DNA of 64,000 bases from Datisca glomerata (GCA_003255025.1 QANY01003844.1:867652-931651); one strand, 5' to 3'; counted from the stretch's first letter, positions 35,236-46,428 are shown. Made by a program: numbers and translations. Notes: generated by a model from the letters alone, not told the origin.

Positions 35236-37049
35236 CCTTTTCTGTTAATAACCTGCATGCATAGTGAGAAATAAACACTCACATATTTTATAGTTAGTCA
35301 AATAAAATGATGATCCGAACCGAGTACAAAAATTGACTTCTTAAGATGAATTTACCTTCTCACAGATACTCAAGGTGTTGACTAATCATTTCTCAGGATA
35401 TGACGGATCTTTCATTCCTATAGAAGTAGCACTCTAATCGATAGTAACCAACGAATGTAACTTTATCTTCTAATCACACACAACAAATCCAAATACAAGA
35501 GTATGACAATATGTAGGAAGAATATTTTGTGTATGTTATGTTTTTTCAACAAGTAACCACTATATATAGGTTAGTTCGTGGCCATTCGAACCAACCTTTG
35601 ATTGCTTTTGGCAATATTATGAAGAGATGCCATAGTTGAAGAGGTATAAGCTAAACATCGTGTCTTTTTAAAAATTATAAGAAATTTATCAAAACTCTAA
35701 GATCAACCCCGTATTGTATCTTGCCATGCCGAACCGACTAGCGGTGACGAGATAACATATCGTTCCAATAACTTGGTAAATTTTGAGATAATTTCTCATT
35801 CATTACCTAATGGTTTTGCCTTAGAGTCCTACCAATTTTGGGTCAAAATTGAAATCAAGTAATCACTGCATGCGCATAAAATGAATTCCAAGTTCTTGTA
35901 ATAGGGCAACAACAACAAATTTAGGACTATAGCTCACTAAATAGATTTAAAATTATTTAAATAACTAAGTTTTTCACTTACTCCCAGAAACGGCGATAAA
36001 AACTTGTTGTGTGTGATAAGTACACGAGTGCACGTGTCATTAACAAGTAATAAAGTGATAAGTGAGTGTGATTCTCTACAGGAATTGATGAAAAATAGGG
36101 TAATTAATTAGATCAAGCTAAAATATAATTGGACCAGAGTAACAACATTAATATTGAGTTTGACTAATCTAAGAGTAACCTAAGAAGTATTAATCTAGTA
36201 AGATAAATTTGAGTAACACTTGTAGAGTATTAGACATAAACAAAGTAACGGTTATGTATTCAATGGTGAAATGAGCTAGCAAGATTAAGTCCCCTTATCA
36301 TTACTATTCCTAATCAAATTAGTTCAATCTGCTATAGCTTCTTAGTAGCATTAACCCAAATTCAATTTACGCAATAGATTTCCATCTTTACACATATTAA
36401 CTCTAATCTTAATTAACTTATTCCTAAGCTAATATTATAATATAATTACTTGTTGTTTGTTCCAGTTGATTGGTTTACAGGGTGAGCATATATGCTTATA
36501 TTCTATACTAAATACTTAGATATAAAAGATGCAAGTATCAAGTATCATTCAAGCTATGTCCATTGGATTAAATCCTTCAAGTATTCAACCCAACTTTTAC
36601 CTTACTAAGGATGGCTAGCCAATAATAAGATGAGCATTAAATAACCTTGAATGAAATGCTATTAAGAAATGGGCAAACATAACTTCATTAATTAGGAATA
36701 AAATCTCTAAGGTTCATTAGCCATACTAGCTTAAGAGTTTTACCTCATATCGAGCTTAAGAGCAAATTCGATTACAACCATCACCATTGTCAAAGAAGTA
36801 AAGTTAAAGAAGAAGATACTGTAAAATTAAGAAGAGCAAAGATGAAAATAGTTTTGGATCAGGTTTTAAAAATTTGAAGAAAAATCATTGAATCATGAAT
36901 GGTTCGTGGGCGGAATATCAAATATTTTAAAATCAACCAATTTGATCATATTAAATATTGAAATCATACATCCGATTATGCATACAAAGTTAAATGTATT
37001 CAAAAGAGGTAGAAATGATTTTATTCATTTCTTGTATCAGAGAAATTCT
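35236..37049. other. Unclassified repeat-like DNA, no gene
   Basis: No coding frame with known motifs. The stretch around 35985-36090 (CCCAGAAACGGCGATAAAAA, CTTGTTGTGTGTGATAAGTA, CACGAGTGCACGTG, AAGTAATAAAGTGATAAGTG) looks like a sequence widely dispersed in plant genomes, probably part of a retrotransposon, but I cannot place it in a family. Confidence 0.3.
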
Positions 37050-38263
37050 GATTTGGTGGAATTCTATTAGTCGTCTCGCGTTCTTCATTCTTCATAGAAC
37101 TCGAATCAGTTTTCACACCAACAACCACTCGTAGGATTCATAAGTATATCTCAATAGAATTTTGATCAGGAATTGATGCGGGCTCTTAAAACAACCAGAG
37201 AAGAAAAATCAAAATTTTTCTTCTCCTCTATAAATTTAACGGCAAGCAGGGGAGGGAGAGAAACTCTTTTTTGTTATGTGTAATCACACACTGTGTTAGG
37301 GATGCAACCCTATTACCATCCCTTATATAATAATTATAGAATTTGCACATATACCTCTATATGTTAAATTATCAAAAATTCACCCTCTAATATTTACTAT
37401 TGCCGAAAATTTCATATCTCTCTAGAGTCAATGTTGTGTCCAAATTCATCAATCCAAATTGATAAATTAAATTGTTCTCCAATAATTAATTAATTTTTTT
37501 ATTTATTAATTATCCAATAATTAGAAACTAACCAATTAATTAATTTGAACATTAATTACTTGATTGTCACTAATTAAGTGAAAACACACATCACATAAGG
37601 ATTCGGAAAATAGACCTTGGTCGAAAACACATTTTTTGTCTAACTGATGTTGTTTTAAATTCATATCCTTATGAGCTATCCCTGAGACCGAATGAACTCA
37701 TATGAATAAATCTACAGGACTCAACTCGGCGAATTTATTTTCATAAATTTCTAGCATATTAATCATAACATAGTACGACCCCATTATAGGTCTGATGCCG
37801 AATCAACTCTCGATTACACGCGCTACATTTTTTATTTGTACAAATAAACACTTTTATTTCACGATGCATAGAATATTTAAACACATTACCATTCGTGAAT
37901 ATCAGTGACAATAGCAGGATGTAAAATTATCATTTTACCACTCTTTTTATTATTCTTTTATTGACTGTGAATAAGAAAAATATAATAGTGAATTGTCTCG
38001 TACAATTTCTCATGTCTTATTCAATGATTCATTTCATTGAGTATTTTATTGCAATCTAACCACGAGTTTGTTTGGAATACCCCTCAGTCTTTACTCTTCT
38101 TACAATGACAATAGCTCCAGGACTTGAGTAAATTATAAACACACTTTAATTAATAGAAAAACTTTCATTCATTCATTAAATTCAGTAATACAAAATGTCT
38201 GAGGAAAAACTAAATACTTATAAATAGTTATTACACCCTAATTTATGGACATAATTCTAACAA
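37050..38263 (-). mobile_element. 3' LTR of a minus-strand Ty1/copia element
   Basis: On the minus strand it starts TGTTAGAATTATGTCC at 38263, directly after the classical copia junction AGTCCAAGTGGGAGAT (polypurine tract). A TATA-like TTATATAAGGG lies at about 37315-37330. The downstream part towards 37050 would be R-U5; its exact end is uncertain. It aligns with 39091-40147 but lacks a ~415 bp block found there. Confidence 0.75.
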
Positions 38264-39090
38264 TCTCCCACTTGGACTAAAGTAGGAGTGTACAATCTCA
38301 TATCCCTATGTCCTCTAGATGATCATCAAAGACTTTACTATTTAAAGTCTTCGTGAATGGATCTGCCAGGTTGTTGACTGTCGATATATGTGTTACTACA
38401 ATATCTCCATGATGAACAATCTCTCTAATCAGGTGATACTTACGCTCTATGTGCTTAAATCTTTTGCGACTCCTTGGTTTCTTCGAGTTTGCTACAACCC
38501 CACTCCTATCGCAATAAAATGTCATGGGCTTGTCAGTTTCTAGAACAACTTTCATAGTCTTCAAGAACTTTCTAAGCCGTACAAACTCCTTAGTAGCTTC
38601 ACAAGCTGCCACATATTTAGCTTCCATGGTAGAATCAGTAATGCAAGATTGCTTGATACTTTTCCATATAACTGCTCCACCGTTCAACATGAACATCGAT
38701 CTTGAAGTGGACTTCCTAGAACCCTTGTCTGCTTGGAAGTCAGAATGAGTATACCCCATCATATTCAGGTCAGTACCTGAATACACAAGAATTTAGTTCC
38801 TTGTTCTCCTAAGATACTTAAGGATATGCTTGCCAGCATTCCAATGCTCAATTCTAGGATTAGATTGGAAATGAATCACCACGCCCACGACATAGAAAAT
38901 GTCTGGCTTAGTACAAAACATCTATACATGAGACTTACTATGGCTGAGGTATAGGGTATCTTTGTCATGTCTTCCTCTCCTTGAGGATTCTTGGGAGACT
39001 ACTCCTTAGAGAGGCTGACTCCATGCCTGAAATTAAAGTCTTGCATACTGAAGCGATCCACCACCTTATCAATATAAGATACTTTAGACA
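38264..39090 (-). pseudogene. Ty1/copia RT C-terminus and RNase H, truncated
   Basis: The open stretch at 38298-38786 (minus) carries the copia RNase H motif order: MGYTHSDFQADKGSRKSTSR, FMLNGGAVIWKSIKQSCI, STMEAKYVAACEATKEFVRL, FYCDRSGVV, KHIERKYHLIREIV and NNLADPFTKTL. Upstream (38790-39090) the RT C-terminal linker YIDKVVDRFSMQDF ... HGVSLS is readable with frameshifts. Everything 5' of this (gag, protease, integrase, RT core) is missing; LTR-like sequence follows at once. Confidence 0.85.
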
Positions 39091-40147
39091 TTCATGTCCT
39101 TATGAGTTACTCCTAAGACCGAATGGACTCACATGAATAAAGTTCTAGGACTCAAATACTCGGCGAATTTATCTCCATAAATTCCAAACCTATTAAGTTC
39201 TGACATCGTACAACTCCACTATAGATCTAATGCCGAATTAACTCTCGATTCATTAGCGCTACATTTTCTGTTGGTGCAAATAAACACTTTTATTTCACGA
39301 TCCATAGAATATTTAAACATATTACCCTTCGTTAATATTAGCAATAAGAGCGGGATGTAAAATTACCATTTCACCGCTCTTGCTATTATTTCCTCAACTC
39401 CTTTATTAACTGTGAATAAGAAAAACATCATAGTGAATTATCTCGACTAATTCCATTTGTCATATCTAATGATTCATTTCATCGAGTACCTGGCCAAGTT
39501 AATTTATTCCCACACCCATCAATAAAGCATAAGGTGATATTGTTGCATATTACAATCTATTTTCATATCTGTGAATCACACAACTCTAATATAGTTGAAT
39601 CACAATCCTAATAGTTGAGGAATTATCCGGCAATTCAAACTCACTCCTTTGGCGTATCAAAGATCGTAACTAACTAGGTCAAGTGTTGTATTCACCTTAG
39701 GATTAAAGTAATTATGAAAATACCCTTAAGGTGTAACAATTAGATTTAGAGCTAGATAAACGACTTTACTCCAAACTAATTTGTTCCTGTCTATTCAACA
39801 TGTTTCAGAACATGTCTATGTCAACTGTTAGAGTCTCCACTTTCATGTTCCGAGACCGGCATCTTTTGGTTCAACCTAACAGTCGTAATCATACTCGATT
39901 GCCCAATCGATTCTAAGACTGTGAATAAATTTCTGAGCTATTTCAGAAGAGTTTGTTAGGAAGACGCCTCAGTCTTTACTCTTCTAACGTTGATAATAAT
40001 TTCAAGACTTGAGTAAATTATAAACACATTTTAATTAATAGAAAAACTTTCATTCACTTATTGAATTCAGTAATACAAAATGTCTGAAAAACAACTAAAT
40101 ACTCATAAATAGTTATCATACCTTATTTTATGGACATTATTCCAACA
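39091..40147 (-). mobile_element. Second copia LTR copy, truncated at its inner end
   Basis: On the minus strand it starts TGTTGGAATAATGTCC at 40147. It matches the LTR at 37050-38263 over both flanks (for instance CACTTTTATTTCACGA, TAGAATATTTAAACA) but contains an extra block at 39490-39904. At 39091 it breaks off inside the region corresponding to about 37660 and abuts pol coding sequence, so the R-U5 part is gone. Confidence 0.75.
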
Positions 40148-40848
40148 GATAGAGCGGAAAATAAATGAATATCCTCCCCCTCTGTCTTCTCCCTTGTGTC
40201 CTTGCTTCCCTTTTCTGTCATTTTCCTTCCTTTTTTCTCTACAAAATGTTCCATAATTCCAGCAAAGGTGTTGGCCCCCTTCATCCAAGAGAAACGTACT
40301 TGCTATATATGGAGCCTCTAAGTTAGGGCTTCAACTTCCAACAAGGACGTGTGTCGAGTAACAGTAGCAGCAAGAACCACCAAGGAAGCGCTATCGCCAT
40401 CTGGATAACTATTTTCGAGCGCACAAGCTTTTCTTCATTTTTTTAGCACCAGCTGAACTAAATGACAAAGTCCATGCCGTGTGTGCATCTGCACTACTAT
40501 AGCGATATATACTCATATGCTGCAACATCCTCTTCAGTCACTGCTCTTCCGAGCATCCCTGCACATAAATACATCCTTATGATTAATTTTGCTCAAAATC
40601 TACTACATATGTTAAAAGGCAGCTAAACTCTAAGAGATAACTTTAAAAAAGAAACTAACACAAATAAGACTAGAAATTGAAGTTTCACCCTAAGATAACT
40701 AATGCAATAAACTTCAAAATGCAAGGAGAAATCTAAACTTTTTAAAGTTATCACCAGGGCTAGATCCCCATTGATAACATATGAATTTGTGGTTTCAGAA
40801 GCATGCACACCAGTTGAGTACCCTCCATGACACTTTGGTCCTAAGGTT
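40148..40848 (-). other. Exon-like minus-strand fragments, unrecognised
   Basis: Minus strand 40870-40772 reads KCHGGYSTGVHASE then TTNSYVINGDLAL, ending at a CTG|GTGATAA donor-like site. 40563-40501 reads GMLGRAVTEEDVAAYEYISL then stop, after a TTTATGTGCAG acceptor-like site. The two look like exons of a host gene but their phases do not join cleanly, and I do not recognise the protein. They could be another captured or decayed gene piece. The rest of the interval holds nothing I recognise. Confidence 0.3.
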
Positions 40849-41109
40849 GAATGATAGATCAAGGATGAAATCACAAAGCTGGTGGAGGTAAAATTTAGAA
40901 GGCCAATAGAGCATCATACTTGGTTGGTTAATATAGTTTCAGTGAAGAAGAAGAATAGGTAAATCTATTGTTATTTCGAATTCAGAGACCGGAATAAGGC
41001 ATGCCCAAAGGATGATTTCCCACTGCCTTAGGGCAAAAGAGAAGCAGTGAAAACCGCCTTCAAGACCCCCTTTGGAAACTTCTTTTATGTGGTGATACCA
41101 TTTGGACTA
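40849..41109 (+). pseudogene. Ty3/gypsy reverse transcriptase scrap
   Basis: Plus-strand reading IKDEITKLVEVKFRRPIEHH, then NIVSVKKKN, then FRDRNKACPKDDFPLP, then KTAFKTPFGNFFYVVIPFGL. These are the opening blocks of gypsy RT, with a deletion between the LP and AFKTPFG blocks and stop codons. Confidence 0.8.
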
Positions 41110-42546
41110 AAAATGCCGAGACTACTTACGGTTCACTAAGTATTATGAATGTGTGTGATCTATATCCAGATCATTGATGTAGATAGACATCTTAGTGAAT
41201 GTACTTTATATAATAAGATTATATATAACATGACCGAAGTGAATTAATTTTTTATTAGCGTGCAGTTTATCACAAAAATTTAATACACATCAATTCGATG
41301 ATCATATGTAGTAGATTAGTCTGAATTCTGAGTAGTCATGAACTCTTATGCATGTCTACTGGATCTTTTGATTCACTCGTTAAAGTCTGTTTGTTAATCA
41401 TGCTAGTGACTTTGATTTTAAAGATTCAGTGATGTGGATGGCTGAGGACATGATCTTACAAGATTTAGAATCTAAGCTTTCCTAACGGATCATATATTCG
41501 TTCCCTTAGGTGCTAATTCTCGAGCTGAATGGTTATTGAGCTCAATTTTATAATAAAATTATAAATTAGCCATTTACTAGTGGATAAACAGTACTTAAGG
41601 ATAAAGAGGTAATTAGAAGGGTAAATTGGTAATTTTAACAAGTTCTAATTTATGAACCAATAATTGGAGGACAGAACTACATGAAATGAATGTGTCAGTG
41701 GACTACATGAGAATACTCTGTAAATGCATTCTATAATCTCTACGAGTACAATTTCATATTTATAGTGGAGTAGTAATGAAATTAATAAATAAAATTATTT
41801 AATTAAAGAGTTTAATTAATAATTTTATTTATTGAAGCTTAGGATTATAGGTCCATGATCACAACGTCACCAATATACTATGTTGTCTAGAGTGTGAGTA
41901 TTTCAAGAAAAGAGAAAATGACTGACTTGCAAATTTTATTTTATTCTGGGGTTAGTACATAATTATGAGATAATTATGTGTGATTAATTTATTAAATTAT
42001 TTATATATTTAAATATAATTTATATTATCTTAGTGAGTCCCACTGTAATTAATAATTTTACAATTAAAAATAATTTTAGTTTATCCCTAAAAATCTGATA
42101 CGTCATTATCTAAAATATATACATATATATTCTAATGGCCTAAGTTGTTAAAATAAGGGGAGAGAATCAGTTGGAAAGATCATCAGTTTATCAATCAAGA
42201 GTTGAATTAAGAACACGATTGGTGTGTGTGAGATTTTCTTCCGTGATTAAACGTTAATCAAATCTCTAAAACAATAATAATAACGTTCTTTTAGAGAATC
42301 GTCTCACTAAAATCATTTTTAGTAAATCCTTAGATATCATGTATTGAGAACATCTAGAGAGAGAAAAAATATCTTGTAATATTCTACATGCCCACAAACG
42401 ATTTAGTGCGTTGATGATTGACATGGAAGATTTTGGTGTGGATCTCAGAGTCTACTGATCGTTGAAACGATTTCGTGGGAACGGAGGATCGATCATTTTT
42501 TACAACGACACTTGATATAGACTACAAGAGGTATATGATTCCTAAC
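41110..42546 (+). mobile_element. Probable solo LTR of a copia-type element
   Basis: No coding. The right-hand end (TGGGAACGGAGGATCGATCA, TTTACAACGACACTTGATAT, then GGTATATGATTCCTAAC) has the look of a plant copia LTR end. The left edge directly follows the gypsy scrap and is not defined. No partner LTR was found in the window. Confidence 0.45.
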
Positions 42547-42549
42547 CTT

Positions 42550-42700
42550 CACTACAAAAAACATGACATTCTACAAGTTTTAAGCACATGGTTTTTGTCT
42601 TCTCATGCAGAAAACTCCAAACAACAAGGTTTTTTATGAATCATGTAAAAAACTTCTTGTAAAAAAGCAAAAATAGAAGGCGGGAGCGAGAATTTTGAGG
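42550..42700 (+). mobile_element. CACTA-type transposon terminus
   Basis: CACTACAAAAAAC at 42550 matches the CACTA-superfamily inverted repeat (CACTACAAGAAA type). Subterminal words CTACAAGTTTT, AACAAGGTTTTTT and CTTCTTGTAAAAAAG follow, as expected of subterminal repeats. The preceding CTT would be the 3 bp target duplication. I found no matching TTTTTTGTAGTG end downstream; it may lie beyond or have been lost with the gypsy insertion at 44.75 kb. Confidence 0.55.
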
Positions 42701-42889
42701 AGTGGGACTTGATAAAAAATGCGGGCTTGAAATTCTATTCGCGCTCAACGCGAGTAAAATTTGTAGTCACTCTCGTTTGGTTATTTCATCTTTTAGACAG
42801 AGGGAAGCCAATAGGGAAAACAAGCCCTAGCCTCCATCTCTCCTAGTCTGACTCTCAGTCTCAAGTTGACGCTCGCCTCACCTTGCCTC

Positions 42890-43410
42890 ACCTAGCCTCA
42901 AGCTTCTCAGGTAAGGTCTCTCTTATCTGATTTTGTAAAAATTCCCTCTACGACTGATTTATCTAAGGAGATATGGATGAGCGGTGATGGTTCTCAAGCT
43001 ATGTCAAGCTTTGGTTATCACTCGGTGACGATGTTGGGTCTGTGAGATTTTTACTCTCTCAATTTCTTTCTAAAATTTTAGAGTTCAAGTCACCACAAAT
43101 GCAAAATGAGAGTTGCAGAGTTTACAATAGAAAGCCTCTCAATGGAGTAGAGTGAAGCAGGAAGATATGTTCATCATTGACGATGCTAACCTGTTTCAGA
43201 AGCTAGAGCTTCAGACATTCGTTAATCTCTCTACGAAGTTCTATAACAGGTTCGCTTCCTTCTAGATTAGACTTTATTTTAGACCTTTTGACATATGCAT
43301 TTTTTCTCTTCGTCTCAAGCTAGCCATAAGCATACCTTAGGCTCAAGCTTCTTAGGTAAAGTCTCTCTCTCTCATCGCGATTTTGTAGAAATTTCCTCCG
43401 CCACCTTCGA
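42890..43410 (+). repeat. Direct repeat flanking the hemoglobin-like fragment
   Basis: CTCAAGCTTCTCAGGTAAGG, TCTCTCT and GATTTTGTAAAAATTCCCTC at 42897-42955 recur as CTCAAGCTTCTTAGGTAAAG, TCTCTCTC and GATTTTGTAGAAATTTCCTC at 43341-43400. Each copy contains a donor-like G|GTAAG site. The repeat brackets the hemoglobin-like exon. Confidence 0.65.
43113..43249 (+). pseudogene. Captured exon 1 of a 2-on-2 (truncated, GLB3-type) hemoglobin
   Basis: The frame reads [21 protein letters not shown], then [20 protein letters not shown] and LSTKFYNR. Plant GLB3 begins MQSLQ.KAS and has the block LGLQTFINLSTNFYTR at the same spacing. Start ATG is TTG here and a TAG stands at 43128-43130, so it is a pseudogene. 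The fragment stops at AACAG|GTTCGC, where the plant gene has its first intron, so exon 1 plus intron start was taken from genomic DNA. The remaining globin exons are not present nearby. Confidence 0.8.
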
Positions 43411-43587
43411 GTCTCTTAATCTCTACTCTCTTCACAGATTCTAGCTTCGAATTGTCGAGAACATCATTGCCACGACTCCATTTTAACCAATCACTCTAGG
43501 TGCACCGACGACGACATGAAAGAAAATTTTCTGATCCACGTCTCCCACCTCAAGCACGCCAGTATTACCCTACATCCTTATTTGGGT

Positions 43588-43695
43588 ATGAAAACTTTTC
43601 TGCTTCAGGGTGGGGATTGTGCTGATAGCTTCAAAGAATTGAATGCCAACGGTGTTGTATTTATGTTTGGTGGGCATATACCTTTATCTCTTTTT
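43588..43695 (+). pseudogene. Captured fragment of DAHP synthase (shikimate pathway)
   Basis: Open frame MKTFLLQGGDCADSFKELNA N, then GVVFMFGGHIP. Plant-type (class II) 3-deoxy-D-arabino-heptulosonate 7-phosphate synthase has FLLQGGDCAESFKEFNAN ... MGVVLMFGGQMP. About 12 residues between the two blocks are missing without loss of frame. The conserved Cys of GGDC is kept. The open frame around it (43516-43746) does not otherwise match the enzyme. Confidence 0.8.
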
Positions 43696-44224
43696 TGCAT
43701 GTTTTACAATTTGAAGTTTGTAAATTTGTTTCGTATGATTTTTTAAGTTTGAGAATGAAGAAGATTTTTCAAACTTCGTAGAAATTGGAATTGTTTGATC
43801 AATGTTCCCCTTATTCTTCTGGGAACTGTTACATAAAGCTATTTTAATATTTTATTTATGTTTCTTTTTGTGTTGAACTAAGCTATGATTAGTCATGCAG
43901 AATGTTGATGAAAAATAGATAAATATTATATGATCAATGATCTCTTTAATTCCTTGAGATTATTTATGCACGATCGATGGTCTCTGTACTTAAATGGACA
44001 TCTTGTCATTGTGGACTAGTGTCTGTGATTGTGAGTTCTCTATTTTGTTTTTGTTGTGCTATGATATCTATAATCTCTTGTTTTTCACACGAGAAATTAA
44101 ACTCAAATATTAGTTAGAAATTGATGGAGCAAGTATGTAAAGGACTAACTTTAAATATTTGTTAGAAAATGATGGAGCAAGTATATAAAGACTAACTGTC
44201 AGAGACTCAACCTTCACATTACAG

Positions 44225-44434
44225 ATATTGAGGAACTATGTAAAGAATTTCCTTCAATTGTTGTATTACTTGATCATTTGGCTTTCTGCAAGCCACCAAG
44301 GTGAGGTTCTTTTCAAAGCTTCTCTCCCGTTAGCTTCATGGAAAATCACACTCAGTCCTTCTCATCCGCCTTGCAGAAATGATGAGGTTAATCTTGAAGT
44401 TTCTGAGCTTTTAAAGTTATCAAGATTCCCAGAG
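44225..44434 (+). pseudogene. Captured two-exon fragment of an amidohydrolase-family gene
   Basis: Exon-like 44225-44300 reads IEELCKEFPSIVVLLDHLAF CKPP and ends at AAG|GTGAGG. Exon-like 44377-44434 follows TTGCAG, joins in phase and reads NDEVNLEVSELLKLSRFPE, ending at GAG|GTAAAT. It resembles a plant amidohydrolase-2 (metal-dependent hydrolase) family protein, which I recall only by motif. The intervening 76 bp would be an unusually short intron, probably shortened by deletion. Confidence 0.55.
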
Positions 44435-44749
44435 GTAAATGTTATGACTACTTTACATCCAAAGAGATATAAATTTTGGTTTACACTGAAGATCTACTTA
44501 GGCAGAATTATTCTTCCATTTCAATGTGATGACTGATAAGAGTTGTAATTAAGTCTTTAAGTGATTATCTACAATTAATCGATGTTTTACAACCTTGGCT
44601 TTCCTATGTATGAACAACATAGCAAAATGAAGACCTGATACTAGGGCTACGCTATGCGAGGGCCAAGGGAGCGACCACGCTTAAGGTTAAATAGGATTCT
44701 AACTTGATAATAAACTAGATTAATGGAGAATTCACCGTTAAGAAGCCCA
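44435..44749. other. End of the gene-fragment mosaic, no further match
   Basis: No reading frame or element end was recognised between the amidohydrolase-like fragment and the gypsy LTR. Confidence 0.35.
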
Positions 44750-45450
44750 TTCTCACTCAGTACAAATGTAAAGGGTTTTTACTATTTAATTAAGTGAATG
44801 TGAAAGTAGAGAGAATAAAGTAAAAATATGAGAGATTGAAGACTCAATGAATGCTCTTTATTGTATATGATGTCTTTTGAGGTAACATTGACCCCTATTT
44901 ATACATGAAAATTGGTCACAAAGAATTCCAGAATATTTTTAGTCTGTTGGTGTATTTAAGGAAGATTGAGGATACCCCGCCACCAAAGAATATTCCCTTG
45001 ATTCTATTCCTTATTAGCTGCTTTATCTTGTTCGTTTGATTATCCATCGACTACCATTTATCCAGCTCACAGGGAATCTATTCCCTACTTGTGATTGGTC
45101 AAGATTCAGTTACATGGTAGTCGTCTAGCATATGTGCCATACCTACACTCAATGGTGCACGTAATGGTAGCTGAACAATGATGGCTTCTGTCGCATCCAC
45201 TCCTGTGTCGTCCGTTTAGTTCTAGAATGTCTCTTCATTTCGTGCTTGAGATTCTTTCACTGGTTTTAACTTTGACTTCAAATTCGTCCTCTTTTTAATG
45301 GCTTCCCTCATCATTTTCCCTCCATTTATTCTCCATTTCTCAATAAGTAATTCCCATTTTCCTCTTCTTCCTTAGTCGTCATCTTCCTTTATGACTTCTT
45401 TATCTTAAAAATGACTAAAGAAACGATTTTCTCCCCTTCAATTACTAGGT
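44750..45450 (-). mobile_element. 3' LTR of the minus-strand Ty3/gypsy element
   Basis: Matches 52765-53122 in the same orientation: TTTAATT.AGTGAATGT, GACTCAATGAATGCTCT, GAGGTAACRTTG, ATTTATACATGAAAATTGGT and GCTGCTTTATC are shared in order. It extends about 330 bp beyond the other copy, which is truncated. Its outer boundary towards the antisense coding stretch is approximate. Confidence 0.75.
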
Positions 45451-46080
45451 TTAGTAATGAGGCTGAGTTTCAATAGTCAGTTTGGTTATATAGTGACACA
45501 TTTCCCAATGGAGTCCATTGCTTCCTAGGTCAGAATAGAGTAATAGAGTTTCCTGACTTTCAAGAGTCAGATTGATCCCTCCAGTCTTTCCCTTGCACTT
45601 GAGACTTATAGCGGGGTGCCTGCTCTCTCTCCTCGACATTCCTCCTTCTCCCCAGGATCTTCCTAAGACAACTCCTCCCTAAATGGAAGCCAAGGAGATT
45701 TTCAGGTGGAGGCTGAGGTGGTACACAAGTGACCCACATATCCATGTTTCCATCAGCTTCATTAATGACCCTCAGGTGGCACACTCCATTACATGAGGCA
45801 CCCTTTATAAGATGGACTACAACCTCGGCGCGCTATCATTTTGTAGGCCATCGTCCATCACAATGCCTTATAAGAATACCACGCTTGGCATAAGCAAGCC
45901 ATGATCAGATATCATGGGGAGTTAGAGGAAGCTCGTGCTCGTATAATTGGCCTTCAAGCTGTTTCAGAGCCGTACATGAGGGTTGAGGCTGAAGCAGGTT
46001 GAGGAGACTGTCGTCCTTAAAGTTGAGAACTTTAAACTGGATGAGGCGCCTAAAGCCGCGGAGTTGATAAATGACCTGAC
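45440..46080 (+). pseudogene. Decayed antisense coding region inside the gypsy element
   Basis: On the + strand, opposite to pol, frames read ITRFSNEAEFQ, then SVWLYSDTFPNGVHCFLGQN RVIEFPDFQESD, then MEAKEIFRWRLRWYTSDPHI, then a coiled-coil like AMIRYHGELEEARARIIGLQ. Single stops and frame changes separate them. It sits between the 3' LTR and the tandem array, where Tat-lineage gypsy elements are known to carry an extra antisense ORF. I do not know its biochemical role. Confidence 0.5.
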
Positions 46081-46428
46081 CATTTAGGAAAATTGAGAAA
46101 GAAATAGGGACACAATTCTAGGAGGTGTTTGATAAAGCGGAGCACGCTATTTATAGCTTGGACTATCACGATGGTCTTACTCTTGTTCCTTCCAGGCGCC
46201 TTGTCACTGACTCCACTAATGCCCCTATTATCATCTCGTAGCTTAACTTTTCTTTCACTTATCTTCCTTTCCCTTTTTATCAATGCAATCACCTTTTATT
46301 AATAAAGTTTCACTTTCTTATTTTTCTTCTAGAATTCCATTTCGGCATTTACTATCTTCTATTGCTTTTCCATGATACTAAGACATACACTTTCTTTAAT
46401 CACACATTTTTGTTACATATTACACTTT

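Noticed and set aside
42550..44749. A working fusion gene made of globin, DAHPS and amidohydrolase parts
   Set aside because: The pieces are in different frames, each lacks catalytic or heme-binding parts, and stops are present; an expressed non-coding chimera remains possible.
42550..44749. Helitron as carrier of the gene fragments
   Set aside because: No TC start or CTRR end with a hairpin was found, whereas a CACTACAAAAAA terminus with subterminal motifs is present; not excluded without the other end.
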